Of a stretch of DNA of 64,000 nt, positions 49,349 through 57,387 are shown piece after piece. A program made the translations under genes and the position numbers. Source of the DNA: Rhodococcoides kyotonense (lineage in GTDB: Bacteria > Actinomycetota > Actinomycetes > Mycobacteriales > Mycobacteriaceae); NCBI RefSeq assembly GCF_900188125.1, contig NZ_FZOW01000007.1, positions 124,001 through 188,000 of the forward strand, in the 5' to 3' direction. Under the pieces are notes generated by a model. That model searched no databases and was not told the origin of the DNA. It saw only the letters and a program-made list of their open reading frames with translations. Numbering within the stretch: position 1 is the stretch's first letter; each line of letters begins with the position of its first letter.

Positions 49349-50296
49349 GTGACTAACCCGGTACCCAATAGTCTAGTGCGACTGAAGAACGTGTGGCTGG
49401 AGACTCCGAAGTGGCTGCGCACTGCAACTCTGGTCAGCTTCGCCATTTCAGCGGTTCTTTTCGTAGTGGGAGTCATCGCTGACGCTTTGAACTGGTCCCC
49501 AAGCGAGTGGGGTTACTTCGTCAACCTCTACTCGTCTGTTACCGCCTTTTTCGTGGCCGTGCCTATCGCGCTGATTGGACTCGACGCAATAGCCAAGGAG
49601 CGGGAACAGTCAGCTGGTCGCGAGCAGACCCGACGGCTTACGCAAGCGGCATGGAATCCAATCGTGGTAGATGTTTTGAAGTTAACAACTGAAGACCTGA
49701 CTAAGAAGCCCTTGGAAGCCGTACAAAAATTCATCGCCGCCTGGAGTAAAGTTCCCACAGCGATACAAGACTATGCTGTTGATGGTAGAGAAAACCCTCT
49801 GACATATGACGAGATGAAAGCCAGGTTAGAGGATTGCGTTATCGAAATCGAGAGCGCGTTCGAAGACCTCAAGACCGCGGTTGGCAACCGAGGAGTTATA
49901 AACCACCGGTGGATATCAATAAAATCAAATCTTGAACTGCTGATGACGCTTGTTCGAGAACGACGACTTGGCTACGATATGCCATGGTTAGAGCCTATAG
50001 AGGAATCGAAACTCCGTTTCTACTTTCTAAAAGAGTCCAGTCCGCTGTCGCTAGTGATGGAACTGTGGCAGAGAGATGAGAACGGCAATTCTTTCAATGG
50101 TTTGAAATCGATGCCTAATCGAATACGCCGACTTGCAACTCTGCAAGACAAGAAAGCACTTATACGACAGTTCAACTCACTGAACGACGAACTACCTGTT
50201 ACGCTTTTTAGCGACCGGGCGATCGCATCGAAAAGTAGCTTGCAGGGCATGCGTGAGATTGTTCAACGTGTCGACGCTTCTGACTTTGCGATGTAA
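49349..50296 (+). CDS. lower-GC membrane protein of unknown function
   Basis: 315 residues from a GTG. Two membrane helices at about residues 25-80 (TATLVSFAISAVLFVVGVIA and YSSVTAFFVAVPIALIGLDA) precede a large helical cytoplasmic domain with no recognised motif. Codon use is visibly AT-richer in the second half than in the neighbours, which suggests recent transfer. Its 3' end runs into the last codons of a truncated minus-strand frame. Confidence 0.7.
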   Translation: MTNPVPNSLVRLKNVWLETPKWLRTATLVSFAISAVLFVVGVIADALNWSPSEWGYFVNLYSSVTAFFVAVPIALIGLDAIAKEREQSAGREQTRRLTQAAWNPIVVDVLKLTTEDLTKKPLEAVQKFIAAWSKVPTAIQDYAVDGRENPLTYDEMKARLEDCVIEIESAFEDLKTAVGNRGVINHRWISIKSNLELLMTLVRERRLGYDMPWLEPIEESKLRFYFLKESSPLSLVMELWQRDENGNSFNGLKSMPNRIRRLATLQDKKALIRQFNSLNDELPVTLFSDRAIASKSSLQGMREIVQRVDASDFAM

Positions 50297-50411
50297 TTTG
50301 TTCTTGCTTTAATTCACACGCCACACGGCTTCCGATCAAGCGCTGCAACTCCACTTGCAGTTGCTCAAGCTGGTGCATCACTTGCATGGGGCGATCCGCA
50401 ATTGTGGTCAC
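50208..50411 (-). pseudogene. coupled short reading frame, probably truncated fourth gene of the T7SS operon
   Basis: A GTG at 50411 overlaps the stop of the 50408-51322 gene as GTGA and opens a 67-codon frame beginning VTTIADRPMQVMHQLEQLQV, with a coiled-coil character over ~40 residues. After about 50300 it enters the 3' end of the lower-GC gene on the other strand, where the sequence stops looking protein-like. I read it as the start of a gene cut off by the inserted low-GC segment. Confidence 0.35.
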
Positions 50412-51322
50412 TTCTTTGGACCCCACAGGCGTTTGCGCAACGGCGGCGGCGAGAACAATGTTCTCGGGTTCAGCGACAACAACTCTCGACGACGCGCCTC
50501 GCTCCGATGCATCTCGCGGAGCACGGACAGCAGTGCGTTCGGCTCGACAGCCATCGCACCCACTGGTAGTTCGATGTATTCGTCTGTGTCCCAACGAAAG
50601 CGCCCTTCTCGCGGGACAGTGCTGTGCGTCATCAGGCGGATCAACGGCGTCTTCGTGGTCCCCATCCTGTGGTGAATGAGCTTTACCTCGTCAGCAACTT
50701 CGAGGATGGATGCCCAGGGCAAGACGACGTCGCCGGCGGTCCGGGCAAACAGAGAGCGCTTGGCTGTCCTGACCACAACCTCCGGATACAGCTCGACACC
50801 CAACGTCGAACGAAGCATCGAAAGAAGCGGCACCAAACCAATAGTGACTACCGCGAAGAACGCCGAGATGACGTAATGGTGAACTCCAACTCGCGACTCC
50901 GGCAGGAGCGATTCGTAGCCCCAACGCCATACGAGGAGCACACAAGTGAAAAAGACAGCGCAGCCCAGCATCATGACCGTAATCAGATTCACCCCCAGCG
51001 TGCTTGGGCCAACCCGTACTCCGGATCCGTATTCGTCACGGACACAGGTAGTTACACGACGGGACCGCCGAACCCACCTGAAGCCCGCCATGTGCACGCC
51101 GATCCAAGAGCACACGAGGATCATTGCGCCCCCGCCGGCCGCGCCGATCGACCCAGCCACGCTGCCCGCATCACCCGACCATGCGAATACGAACGCGACG
51201 ACTCCCCAAAAAGCCATGAAGACCGACATGGCCGACCACAACAGGCTGAACCGTTGCGGCCAAGTTTCACGCCAAATCGTCACTCCGGCAGATGATTCAG
51301 AGTTCGGAATCGGACCGCTCAT
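50408..51322 (-). CDS. membrane protein downstream of T7SS effector-like gene (putative immunity)
   Basis: 304 residues from ATG 51322 with a GGAGGTAG site; the open frame to 51421 is too long. Four membrane helices (two around residues 27-75, two around residues 120-175), followed by a cytoplasmic beta-rich domain of PH/YdbT-like appearance (RTAKRSLFARTAGDVVLPW). It starts 4 bases after the glycine-zipper protein and belongs to the same operon. A multi-span membrane partner of a predicted pore-forming protein is a natural immunity candidate. That role is inferred. Confidence 0.7.
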   Translation of the reverse strand: MSGPIPNSESSAGVTIWRETWPQRFSLLWSAMSVFMAFWGVVAFVFAWSGDAGSVAGSIGAAGGGAMILVCSWIGVHMAGFRWVRRSRRVTTCVRDEYGSGVRVGPSTLGVNLITVMMLGCAVFFTCVLLVWRWGYESLLPESRVGVHHYVISAFFAVVTIGLVPLLSMLRSTLGVELYPEVVVRTAKRSLFARTAGDVVLPWASILEVADEVKLIHHRMGTTKTPLIRLMTHSTVPREGRFRWDTDEYIELPVGAMAVEPNALLSVLREMHRSEARRRELLSLNPRTLFSPPPLRKRLWGPKK

Positions 51323-51326
51323 CCTG

Positions 51327-52301
51327 CTACCTCCACAGGTATTGACCGAACTTCGGAACGGCGTATGCAGCGATGGCACCCGCCGCCAATCCCACGACCA
51401 GACCCACGGCAGTTCCCGCACCGGGGACGAGTGACCCCATCACAGCGCCCGCGCCCGCCGCGGCTCCGATACTCGAAAGCGTGCCCACGCTTTCCGTGAC
51501 AATCGCCTTCGTCGGGTCCATTCCGCCTTCGATGTCGTTCGCGATGGCAGGGATGGTTCCGAGCACCGCACCTGCGGGTCCAAGCCGTCGACCTATGCCG
51601 TACGCGAGATCGTCCGCCGACGAGGCGGCGGCAGTCCTCAGACCCTCCCCCGTTACTTCGGCCATCCCACTGATCACCGTGCCCGCGACCAGTGCAGGCA
51701 CGTCGGGCCTCCAGGAGAATCCGCCACCTACGGTCTCGACAACAGCCCCGCCCATCGTTCGACCCGAAAGCTGCTGCAGGGACGAGATCCGCGACCTGAA
51801 CGCGTCGCACACTCCCCTGGACACAGCGTCTGCCTGGCTCAGCGCGGTAGCGACGGCAATGGTGGCTTCCTGCGTTCTGATGTGCAACGCAAGAAGTGCG
51901 TCCTCGGCGAGAGGGCCCGCGATCTGACGCAACGACGCGATGGCACGGTCTGCCGTCACCACTCCGCTGTCGTCGACGTCGAACCCGCGGTCGAGCAAGT
52001 CGTCGACGATGTCGAGAAGGTTCGATCGCGCCACGTTCACCGATTCGAAGCCAGTCTCGAACTGCCCTACGATCCGGCCCAGTTCATCGGCGAGTGAGCC
52101 GAGCGTCGACGTCTCCCATACGACCCGCTCGGCCGCGGCGACCGCGGCATCGCCGTGCCACGATTCAGCCAGCACGTTCTGCTCGGCTACGACGTTGTCG
52201 CGTTCAGCACGGATGGACCTCTGCACCCTGTTCAGTCCGTCGGCCGCGTCGAGCAAAAACGACGGGTTCCACGAACGGACGTCGGACACTGTGGCCGTCA
52301 T
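51327..52301 (-). CDS. T7SS effector-like protein: helical N-terminal domain plus glycine-zipper tail
   Basis: 324 residues from ATG 52301, which overlaps the WXG-like gene stop by 4 bases. Residues 1-~190 are a long helical WXG/LXG-type region (RSWNPSFLLDAADGLNRVQR, AVAAAERVVWETSTLGSLAD, LLDIVDDLLDRGFDVDDSGV). Residues ~235-320 are rich in Gly/Ala with repeated GxxxG spacing (GAVMGSLVPGAGTAVGLVVG), a glycine zipper able to insert in membranes. LXG toxins with such tails (TelE type) form pores. The arrangement with a small WXG target upstream and a membrane protein downstream fits an effector operon. Confidence 0.72.
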   Translation of the reverse strand: MTATVSDVRSWNPSFLLDAADGLNRVQRSIRAERDNVVAEQNVLAESWHGDAAVAAAERVVWETSTLGSLADELGRIVGQFETGFESVNVARSNLLDIVDDLLDRGFDVDDSGVVTADRAIASLRQIAGPLAEDALLALHIRTQEATIAVATALSQADAVSRGVCDAFRSRISSLQQLSGRTMGGAVVETVGGGFSWRPDVPALVAGTVISGMAEVTGEGLRTAAASSADDLAYGIGRRLGPAGAVLGTIPAIANDIEGGMDPTKAIVTESVGTLSSIGAAAGAGAVMGSLVPGAGTAVGLVVGLAAGAIAAYAVPKFGQYLWR

Positions 52302-52597
52302 CGGACACCGCTCATCGCACGGAGGCGGGCCGCGAACTCGTCCTCGGTGACGCGGTAGTCCTCGGCGGAACCCCGGGCAGACTGCGCCACGGCGTCCATC
52401 CTCTGCGACATTCCGTGCACAGCAGAACCAGTGCACTGGGAGGCTTCGCTGCACAATCCTGGCAGATCCGTCCCAGGTAACGCACTCTGCGCAGACCAGT
52501 ACGCACCGACAACGTCGATGCTGCGCAAAGCGTCGCCCACGTCCCGCATCACCGCTGCGAATCGTCGCAAGATCTCTGGATCTACGTCCACCACCAC
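52298..52597 (-). CDS. WXG100/EspC-like type VII secretion target
   Basis: 99 residues from a run of GTG codons (52597; 52594 and 52591 possible). DVDPEILRRFAAVMRDVGDA and VGAYWSAQSAL, then SAEDYRVTEDEFAARL. The C-terminal YRVTEDEFA fits the YxxxD/E export signal. The protein is a helical hairpin of the DUF2580/EspC kind. It is coupled by ATGA to the effector-like gene and is probably its secretion partner. No core ESX secretion genes are in the window. Confidence 0.8.
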   Translation of the reverse strand: MVVDVDPEILRRFAAVMRDVGDALRSIDVVGAYWSAQSALPGTDLPGLCSEASQCTGSAVHGMSQRMDAVAQSARGSAEDYRVTEDEFAARLRAMSGVR

Positions 52598-52659
52598 ACC
52601 CGTCGTCCGAGGAAAGGCCTACCCTTTCGGACGCGGCGGGGCGTCGGACGGTTCCATGT

Positions 52660-52705
52660 CCCCCGTATCTACGCAAACGCATATGCGTGTGCGTAGATAC
52701 GGGGG
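52660..52705. terminator. 46-bp near-perfect palindrome between XRE gene and T7SS operon
   Basis: 52660-52682 and 52683-52705 are inverse copies with one mismatch and no loop; the centre is ACGCATATGCGT. It lies 6 bases beyond the XRE stop (minus strand) and 63 bases before the T7SS operon start, so it could terminate the former or regulate the latter. A stem without a loop must fold as a shorter hairpin in RNA. Confidence 0.55.
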
Positions 52706-52710
52706 CACCT

Positions 52711-53310
52711 CTATCTGGCCAGCACGACGGTACGGAGGAACACCGTCGGCACCGACCCTTCATTGACATACCGATACGCCCGGTCACTGCGCAGGCGCGC
52801 GGACTCCCCCGCCGCGATGCGCGAGACCTCGTCGTCGGCGGTCAGCGTCAGCTCACCCGACGTCACGTGAAACAACTCGAACGACCCCTGCGGGTCGGGC
52901 ATGCCGCCGTAGCTGTCCCCCGGCACCAGAACCCAGGACCACAGGTCCGCGGCGCGAACACCCGGCGTCGAGACGAGCAAATGCGCGGTACTACCGGCAG
53001 GCGACGTCCACACCAGCAGGTGTTCGTCGGCCGCCACTCGTTCGATCGCCGCCTCACCCGGCACCGTGTCGCTGAGCAACTCGGTGAAGTCCGTTCCGAG
53101 ACTGCGCGCGATGCGCGTGACCGCTACCAGACTCGGATTGGCTTGGCCGTGTTCGATCTGCGTCAGCAGCCTCCTGCTGACCTGCGCCTGATCCGCCAAC
53201 TGCTGCACCGTCATATCGCGACCGGTGCGCAGAAGGCGGATGCGTGAGCCCACCTGATTCAGGAAGCTCTGTGTCAGAACTCCATCTTCGGTGGAGTCTT
53301 GCTCACTCAC
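52711..53310 (-). CDS. XRE-family regulator with cupin domain
   Basis: 199 residues from GTG 53310, which overlaps the VOC stop as GTGA. HTH at about 20-75: VGSRIRLLRTGRDMTVQQLA, QAQVSRRLLTQIEHGQANPS. A cupin domain fills the C-terminal half (WSWVLVPGDSYGGMPDPQGS, ELFHVTSGELTLTADDEVSR). Such regulators sense small metabolites and often control amine or amino-acid catabolism. It is cotranscribed with the VOC gene; the dyad upstream of that gene is a likely operator. Confidence 0.9.
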   Translation of the reverse strand: MSEQDSTEDGVLTQSFLNQVGSRIRLLRTGRDMTVQQLADQAQVSRRLLTQIEHGQANPSLVAVTRIARSLGTDFTELLSDTVPGEAAIERVAADEHLLVWTSPAGSTAHLLVSTPGVRAADLWSWVLVPGDSYGGMPDPQGSFELFHVTSGELTLTADDEVSRIAAGESARLRSDRAYRYVNEGSVPTVFLRTVVLAR

Positions 53311-53738
53311 ACTGCGAAGAGCTGCTCGATGTCGGCGAACGCCTTGAACTCCAGCGCATTTCCCGACGGATCCAGGAAGAACATGGTCCACTGCTCGCCC
53401 TTCTCACCCTTGAACCGCACGTACGGGTCGATGACGAACTTCGTATCCACAGCCTGCAGGCGTCCCGCCAGCTCCTGGAACTCGTCGACGCTGAGAACCA
53501 GGCCGAAGTGCGGAACCGGAACCTCATGTCCGTCAACCGGATTGGTCCCACGCACGCCCTGATCGGGGCTTCCGCCAACCTCATGCGTGACGACCTGGTG
53601 TCCACGGACGTTCCAGTCGGTCCACTTGACGTCCGAACGGCCGCGCGAGAATCCGAGAACGTCACCGTAGAAGTGGCGAGCGGCTTCGATGTCATGGACC
53701 GGGATTGCGAGGTGGAACGGGGGGATGGTGTTTGTCAT
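53307..53738 (-). CDS. VOC-family (glyoxalase/dioxygenase-like) protein
   Basis: 143 residues. Two beta-alpha-beta modules: FHLAIPVHDIEAARHFYGDV (metal His), EVPVPHFGLVLSVDEFQELA (second His) and FFLDPSGNALEFKAF (metal Glu). The three ligands of the VOC fold are intact. It could be a glyoxalase, an isomerase or a ring-cleavage-type enzyme; the substrate is unknown. It is translationally coupled to the XRE-cupin regulator and preceded by a strong dyad. Confidence 0.88.
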   Translation of the reverse strand: MTNTIPPFHLAIPVHDIEAARHFYGDVLGFSRGRSDVKWTDWNVRGHQVVTHEVGGSPDQGVRGTNPVDGHEVPVPHFGLVLSVDEFQELAGRLQAVDTKFVIDPYVRFKGEKGEQWTMFFLDPSGNALEFKAFADIEQLFAV

Positions 53739-53749
53739 GAGAGAATCAT

Positions 53750-53793
53750 ACTGCTCATGTCATGCGCACGCAACTGCGCATGACATGGTCAGT
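53750..53793. promoter_or_regulatory. long dyad upstream of VOC-XRE operon
   Basis: CATGTCATGCGC (53756-53767) pairs perfectly with GCGCATGACATG (53776-53787), spacer 8. ACTG (53750) and CAGT (53793) extend the symmetry beyond two mismatched pairs. It lies 12 bases before the VOC start and just after the aspartase stop. It could be the XRE operator, the aspA terminator, or both. Confidence 0.65.
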
Positions 53794-53797
53794 ACCA

Positions 53798-55195
53798 CTA
53801 CCGTCGACCCGTAAGAGCCTGCGGCGACAGCAGTCTCGCGACATCCTCAGGCGTCAACAAGCCCGACTCGACGGCCAACTCGGCAACCGTCCTGTCCGAC
53901 GCCAACGCCCGCGCCGCGAGCTCAGTGGCCGCGTCGTACCCGATGTGGGGGTTCAACGCCGTGACGACTCCTGCAGAACGCTCGACCATCGCCCGCAGCC
54001 GGTTAACGTTCGCCCTGATACCGGGTATGCACCGATCCGCGAGAGTGCTTGCAGCATGCGACAAGTGGGTGATCGAGTCGAGCAACTTGTGCGCGATCAG
54101 CGGCTCGAACGCATTCAGCTGCAACTGACCGGCCTCGGCCGACATAGTGATCGCAAGATCGTTGCCGATCACCTCGTACGCCACCTGCGTCACCACTTCG
54201 GGTACGACGGGGTTGACCTTGCCCGGCATGATCGACGAACCCGCTTGAACAGCAGGCAGATTGATCTCCCCGAAACCGGCACGCGGTCCCGACGACAGCA
54301 ATCGCAGATCGTTGCAGATCTTCGACACCTTGACCGCGGTGCGCTTCAGCGTGCCCGAAATCTGCACGAACGCACCGACATCTTGCGTCGCCTCCAACAA
54401 GTCGGTCGCCGTCGTCAGCTGCAGACCGGTGAGACGACTCAATTCCGACCGGACCAGCTCCGCATACCGCGGATGCGAGTTGAGACCAGTCCCGATTGCC
54501 GTTCCACCGAGGTTGATCTCGTCGATCAGACGCGCCGCCTCGCCGAGACGGTGAATGTCCTCCCCGATCATGACGGCGTAGGTGCCGAATTCCTGACCGA
54601 GTGTCATCGGCACCGCATCCTGCAGCTGCGTGCGGCCCATCTTGATGACGTCGGCGAACTCCAGAGCTTTCGCCGCGAACGCCACAGCCAGATGCGCCAG
54701 TGACGCTTCGAGATCCGCCAATGTCGACCGAACAGCGATCTTGACCGCCGTCGGATAGACGTCGTTGGTGCTCTGCCCCAGGTTCACGTGCTCGAGAGGA
54801 TGAAGGAACGCATAGTCACCGCGATCTCGCCCCAACAACTCCAGCGCACGGTTCGCGATGACCTCGTTCGCGTTCATGTTCGTCGACGTCCCAGCACCGC
54901 CCTGGATGACGTCGACGACGAACTGATCGTGCAGGGAACCGTCGGCGATGTCGTGACAAGCCGCGACGATCGCATCCGCACGCTCCGCGTCGAGTAGCCC
55001 CAGCTCCTTGTTGGACTGAGCTGCAGCCGCTTTCGTCAACGCAAGCGACCTCACGAGCGCCGGGTACTTCGCGATCGACACTCCCGTGATCGGAAAGTTC
55101 TCCAGTGCCCGCAGCGTGTGGACGCCCCAATAGACGTCCGACGGCACATCGCGGTCACCGAGCAGATCGTGCTCGCTGCGATGCAATTCCGTCAC
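53798..55195 (-). CDS. aspA: aspartate ammonia-lyase
   Basis: 465 residues from GTG 55195, overlapping the DUF1445 stop as GTGA; the long frame to 56011 is antisense-like upstream. Class II fumarase/aspartase motifs: GGAGTSTNMNANEVI, HVNLGQSTNDVYPT, LGGTAIGTGLNSHP and the mobile SS loop AGSSIMPGKVNPVVPE with the catalytic Ser. It converts L-aspartate to fumarate and NH3; fumarase class II is excluded by TSTNMNxNEV and the N-terminal segment, although the two are close. It ends a transporter-hydro-lyase-aspartase unit. Confidence 0.88.
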   Translation of the reverse strand: MTELHRSEHDLLGDRDVPSDVYWGVHTLRALENFPITGVSIAKYPALVRSLALTKAAAAQSNKELGLLDAERADAIVAACHDIADGSLHDQFVVDVIQGGAGTSTNMNANEVIANRALELLGRDRGDYAFLHPLEHVNLGQSTNDVYPTAVKIAVRSTLADLEASLAHLAVAFAAKALEFADVIKMGRTQLQDAVPMTLGQEFGTYAVMIGEDIHRLGEAARLIDEINLGGTAIGTGLNSHPRYAELVRSELSRLTGLQLTTATDLLEATQDVGAFVQISGTLKRTAVKVSKICNDLRLLSSGPRAGFGEINLPAVQAGSSIMPGKVNPVVPEVVTQVAYEVIGNDLAITMSAEAGQLQLNAFEPLIAHKLLDSITHLSHAASTLADRCIPGIRANVNRLRAMVERSAGVVTALNPHIGYDAATELAARALASDRTVAELAVESGLLTPEDVARLLSPQALTGRR

Positions 55196-55947
55196 GACAC
55201 GACCGCGTCGAGCACCAGCATGTGACCCGGGTAGTGCGTCGCCGCATACGCGAGACCTGCGCTCCCCAAGGCCAACTGGGGCGTGACGCCGCAATCCCAG
55301 AAGACGGGCACCTGCCCCTCCCCCACACCAGCGAAGACGCCGAAGTCGGGGCGGGTGATGTCGTCGATGCCGAGCTCTGCCGGATCGCCGACATGCACCG
55401 GCGATCCGTGACCCGTCGGGTAGCGACCGGTGACGGCGATGGCGTCGTCGACCAGATCTTTGTCGACCGGCCGCATGCTCACCGCGAGAGGGCCGTCGAA
55501 CATGCTTGCAGCCCCGTCGGTTCGGAGGATCCGATCGGTGATGTACACCGGCGGCGCGGTCGTGGCGACCGAAATGCCTGCGCGACGCAACGGCCCGTCG
55601 AACGTGTGGCTGCATCCGAGCGCGAAGGCAACGGAATCGTCCTTCCACCAGGCGCTGAGATCGTTCGGCTCGTCGACGACGGTGCCGCTTTCCCAGACCC
55701 GGTAGCGCGGAATCATCGTCGAGATGTCCACAGTGCAGTCCTGGTAGACCATGGTGGGGTCGCCAGGCTGTGTGCGTGCGAGTACGGGACAGACGGTCGG
55801 ATGCGCTGCGCAATACTCCTCGAAAGCCGCTGCGGCACTTTCCGGTACGACGACGAGGTTGGCCTGCTGATGGCCGTCGAGCAGACCCGCTGTGGCAGTG
55901 GTCCATTCGCCGGAGGCGATACGCTCTCGAAGCACGCGCGGTGTCAC
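55192..55947 (-). CDS. DUF1445 (YcsI-type) putative hydro-lyase
   Basis: 251 residues from GTG 55947. ANLVVVPESAAAAFEEYCAA, CPVLARTQPGDPTM, VAFALGCSHTFDGPLRRAGI and GSPVHVGDPAELGIDDI are the family blocks. The family is annotated as hydro-lyase; the same domain occurs fused in the mitochondrial D-glutamate cyclase. In Bacillus, ycsI lies with the pxp (ycsF/kip) genes, and the link with pxpABC is repeated here. Both ends overlap neighbours by 4 bases. Confidence 0.88.
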   Translation of the reverse strand: MTPRVLRERIASGEWTTATAGLLDGHQQANLVVVPESAAAAFEEYCAAHPTVCPVLARTQPGDPTMVYQDCTVDISTMIPRYRVWESGTVVDEPNDLSAWWKDDSVAFALGCSHTFDGPLRRAGISVATTAPPVYITDRILRTDGAASMFDGPLAVSMRPVDKDLVDDAIAVTGRYPTGHGSPVHVGDPAELGIDDITRPDFGVFAGVGEGQVPVFWDCGVTPQLALGSAGLAYAATHYPGHMLVLDAVVS

Positions 55948-57254
55948 AGCAGAGCCTCCTTGGAGGACTCACGCACGGTCGTGAGAGTGACCAGCGCGAG
56001 AACTGCGGCACCGATGAGCAGGAACCCGGGCATGAGCAGGTTGTCGGTCTTCGAGATCAGGTAGGTCGCGAGGTACGGCGTCAGACCGCCGCCCACGATG
56101 GTGCCGATGTTGAACGCGAAGGACAGACCGGTGTAACGCACACGCGTCGGGAATTGTTCTGCGTACGTGGGGTACGTGACCGACTGGACGATCGGCATCG
56201 GCAACGCCAGCACCACCATCGCGCCGACGGCGAGGGCGAAGCTGCCCTGATCCATGACGATCATCGCCGGCAGGACGAGGATGGCGTAGCCGAGGAATCC
56301 GACGGTGATGACACGCTTGCGGCCCACCTTGTCCGACAGGCCGCCGAAGATCGGCATGAGCGTCGCGACGAACAGGCTGATGGCGCCCATGATCCAGAAG
56401 GTGTTGGACTTCGAGTAGCCGAGGTAGGTCGTCAGGTAGATGTTCATGAAGATCAGACCGACCCAGTAGCCGGTGTTGGAGCCGATCGCAAGAAAGATGA
56501 CCTTGAACATGGCGGCGGTGTGCTCGGTGAAGACCTCGCGCAGAGGCGTTTTCGCGGGCTTCTCACGCTCGGCGACGGCGAGGAATTCCTGCGAGTCCTC
56601 GAGCTTGTGACGCGCGACGAGCGTGATGGCGATGAGCGGCAGGGCAAGCAGGAACGGGATGCGCCAACCGAAGTCGCGCAGTTGGTCGTCGGACAGGATC
56701 GTGCTTGTCAGGCCCGCGACGAGTGCGGCGGTACCGCCACCGATAGCCACGCCGACGGGTGTGAACGCACCGAAGAATCCACGACGCCCGGTCGGTGCCG
56801 ATTCCGCGAGATACGTCGCCGAGCCGGTGACCTCACCGCCGGCGAAGAAACCTTGCGCGAGTCGGACGAGAAGCAGCGCCAATGGGGCGAGGACGCCGAT
56901 GGTTTCGGCAGTCGGCAGGAGTCCGACGACGGCGGTGGCGGTGCCCATGCCGATGACGGTGGTGATGAGGACGGGCTTGCGGCCGATGCGGTCACCCAGG
57001 CGCCCGAGGACGATGCCACCGAGCGGACGCATCAGGAATGCGCTGCCGAAGACGGCGAGCGTCGACAGCAACGACGCCGTCGGATTGTCGCTGGGGAAGA
57101 ACAGTGGACCGATGACGACGGCGAGGTAGCCGTAGACGCCGAACTCGTAATATTCGACGGCTGTGCCCGCTGCCGCGGCGAAGGCGGCGCGTCGGGCATT
57201 CTTGGGCTTGACGTGATTCTCGGGTGGAGTGAGCGATCCAGGTACTGTGGTCAC
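55944..57254 (-). CDS. MFS transporter of the metabolite:H+ symporter (MHS) type
   Basis: 436 residues from GTG 57254 with GGAG upstream. Twelve membrane helices; TAVEYYEFGVYGYLAVVIGP, RPLGGIVLGRLGDRIGRKPV and LLLVRLAQGFFAGGEVTGSA are signatures of the ProP/ShiA/KgtP group, which imports dicarboxylates, betaines or amino acids. From its neighbours, 5-oxoproline, glutamate or aspartate is the likely cargo. It has its own 130-base leader after the pxpC terminator. Confidence 0.9.
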   Translation of the reverse strand: MTTVPGSLTPPENHVKPKNARRAAFAAAAGTAVEYYEFGVYGYLAVVIGPLFFPSDNPTASLLSTLAVFGSAFLMRPLGGIVLGRLGDRIGRKPVLITTVIGMGTATAVVGLLPTAETIGVLAPLALLLVRLAQGFFAGGEVTGSATYLAESAPTGRRGFFGAFTPVGVAIGGGTAALVAGLTSTILSDDQLRDFGWRIPFLLALPLIAITLVARHKLEDSQEFLAVAEREKPAKTPLREVFTEHTAAMFKVIFLAIGSNTGYWVGLIFMNIYLTTYLGYSKSNTFWIMGAISLFVATLMPIFGGLSDKVGRKRVITVGFLGYAILVLPAMIVMDQGSFALAVGAMVVLALPMPIVQSVTYPTYAEQFPTRVRYTGLSFAFNIGTIVGGGLTPYLATYLISKTDNLLMPGFLLIGAAVLALVTLTTVRESSKEALL

Positions 57255-57346
57255 GGAATATCTCCAGTTCGATGAGGTCGGTGGCGTTCGCACAGGACGG
57301 GTCAAGTCAGAGCGAACACACTGATGAGCAGGTGATGTTTCCTTCT

Positions 57347-57380
57347 GGCCATCGGCAGGATTGCCGTCCTGTCGATGGCC
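57347..57380 (-). terminator. hairpin after pxpC
   Basis: GGCCATCGGCAGGA (57347-57360) pairs with 57367-57380 with one G/U-compatible mismatch over a 6-base loop, 8 bases past the pxpC stop on the minus strand. It separates the pxp operon from the transporter-aspartase unit. Confidence 0.7.
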
Positions 57381-57387
57381 CGGACAT

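Noticed and set aside
55770..57275. 501-residue open frame on the plus strand
   Set aside because: Antisense to the MHS transporter; the product is a Glu/Asp/Arg run without structure.
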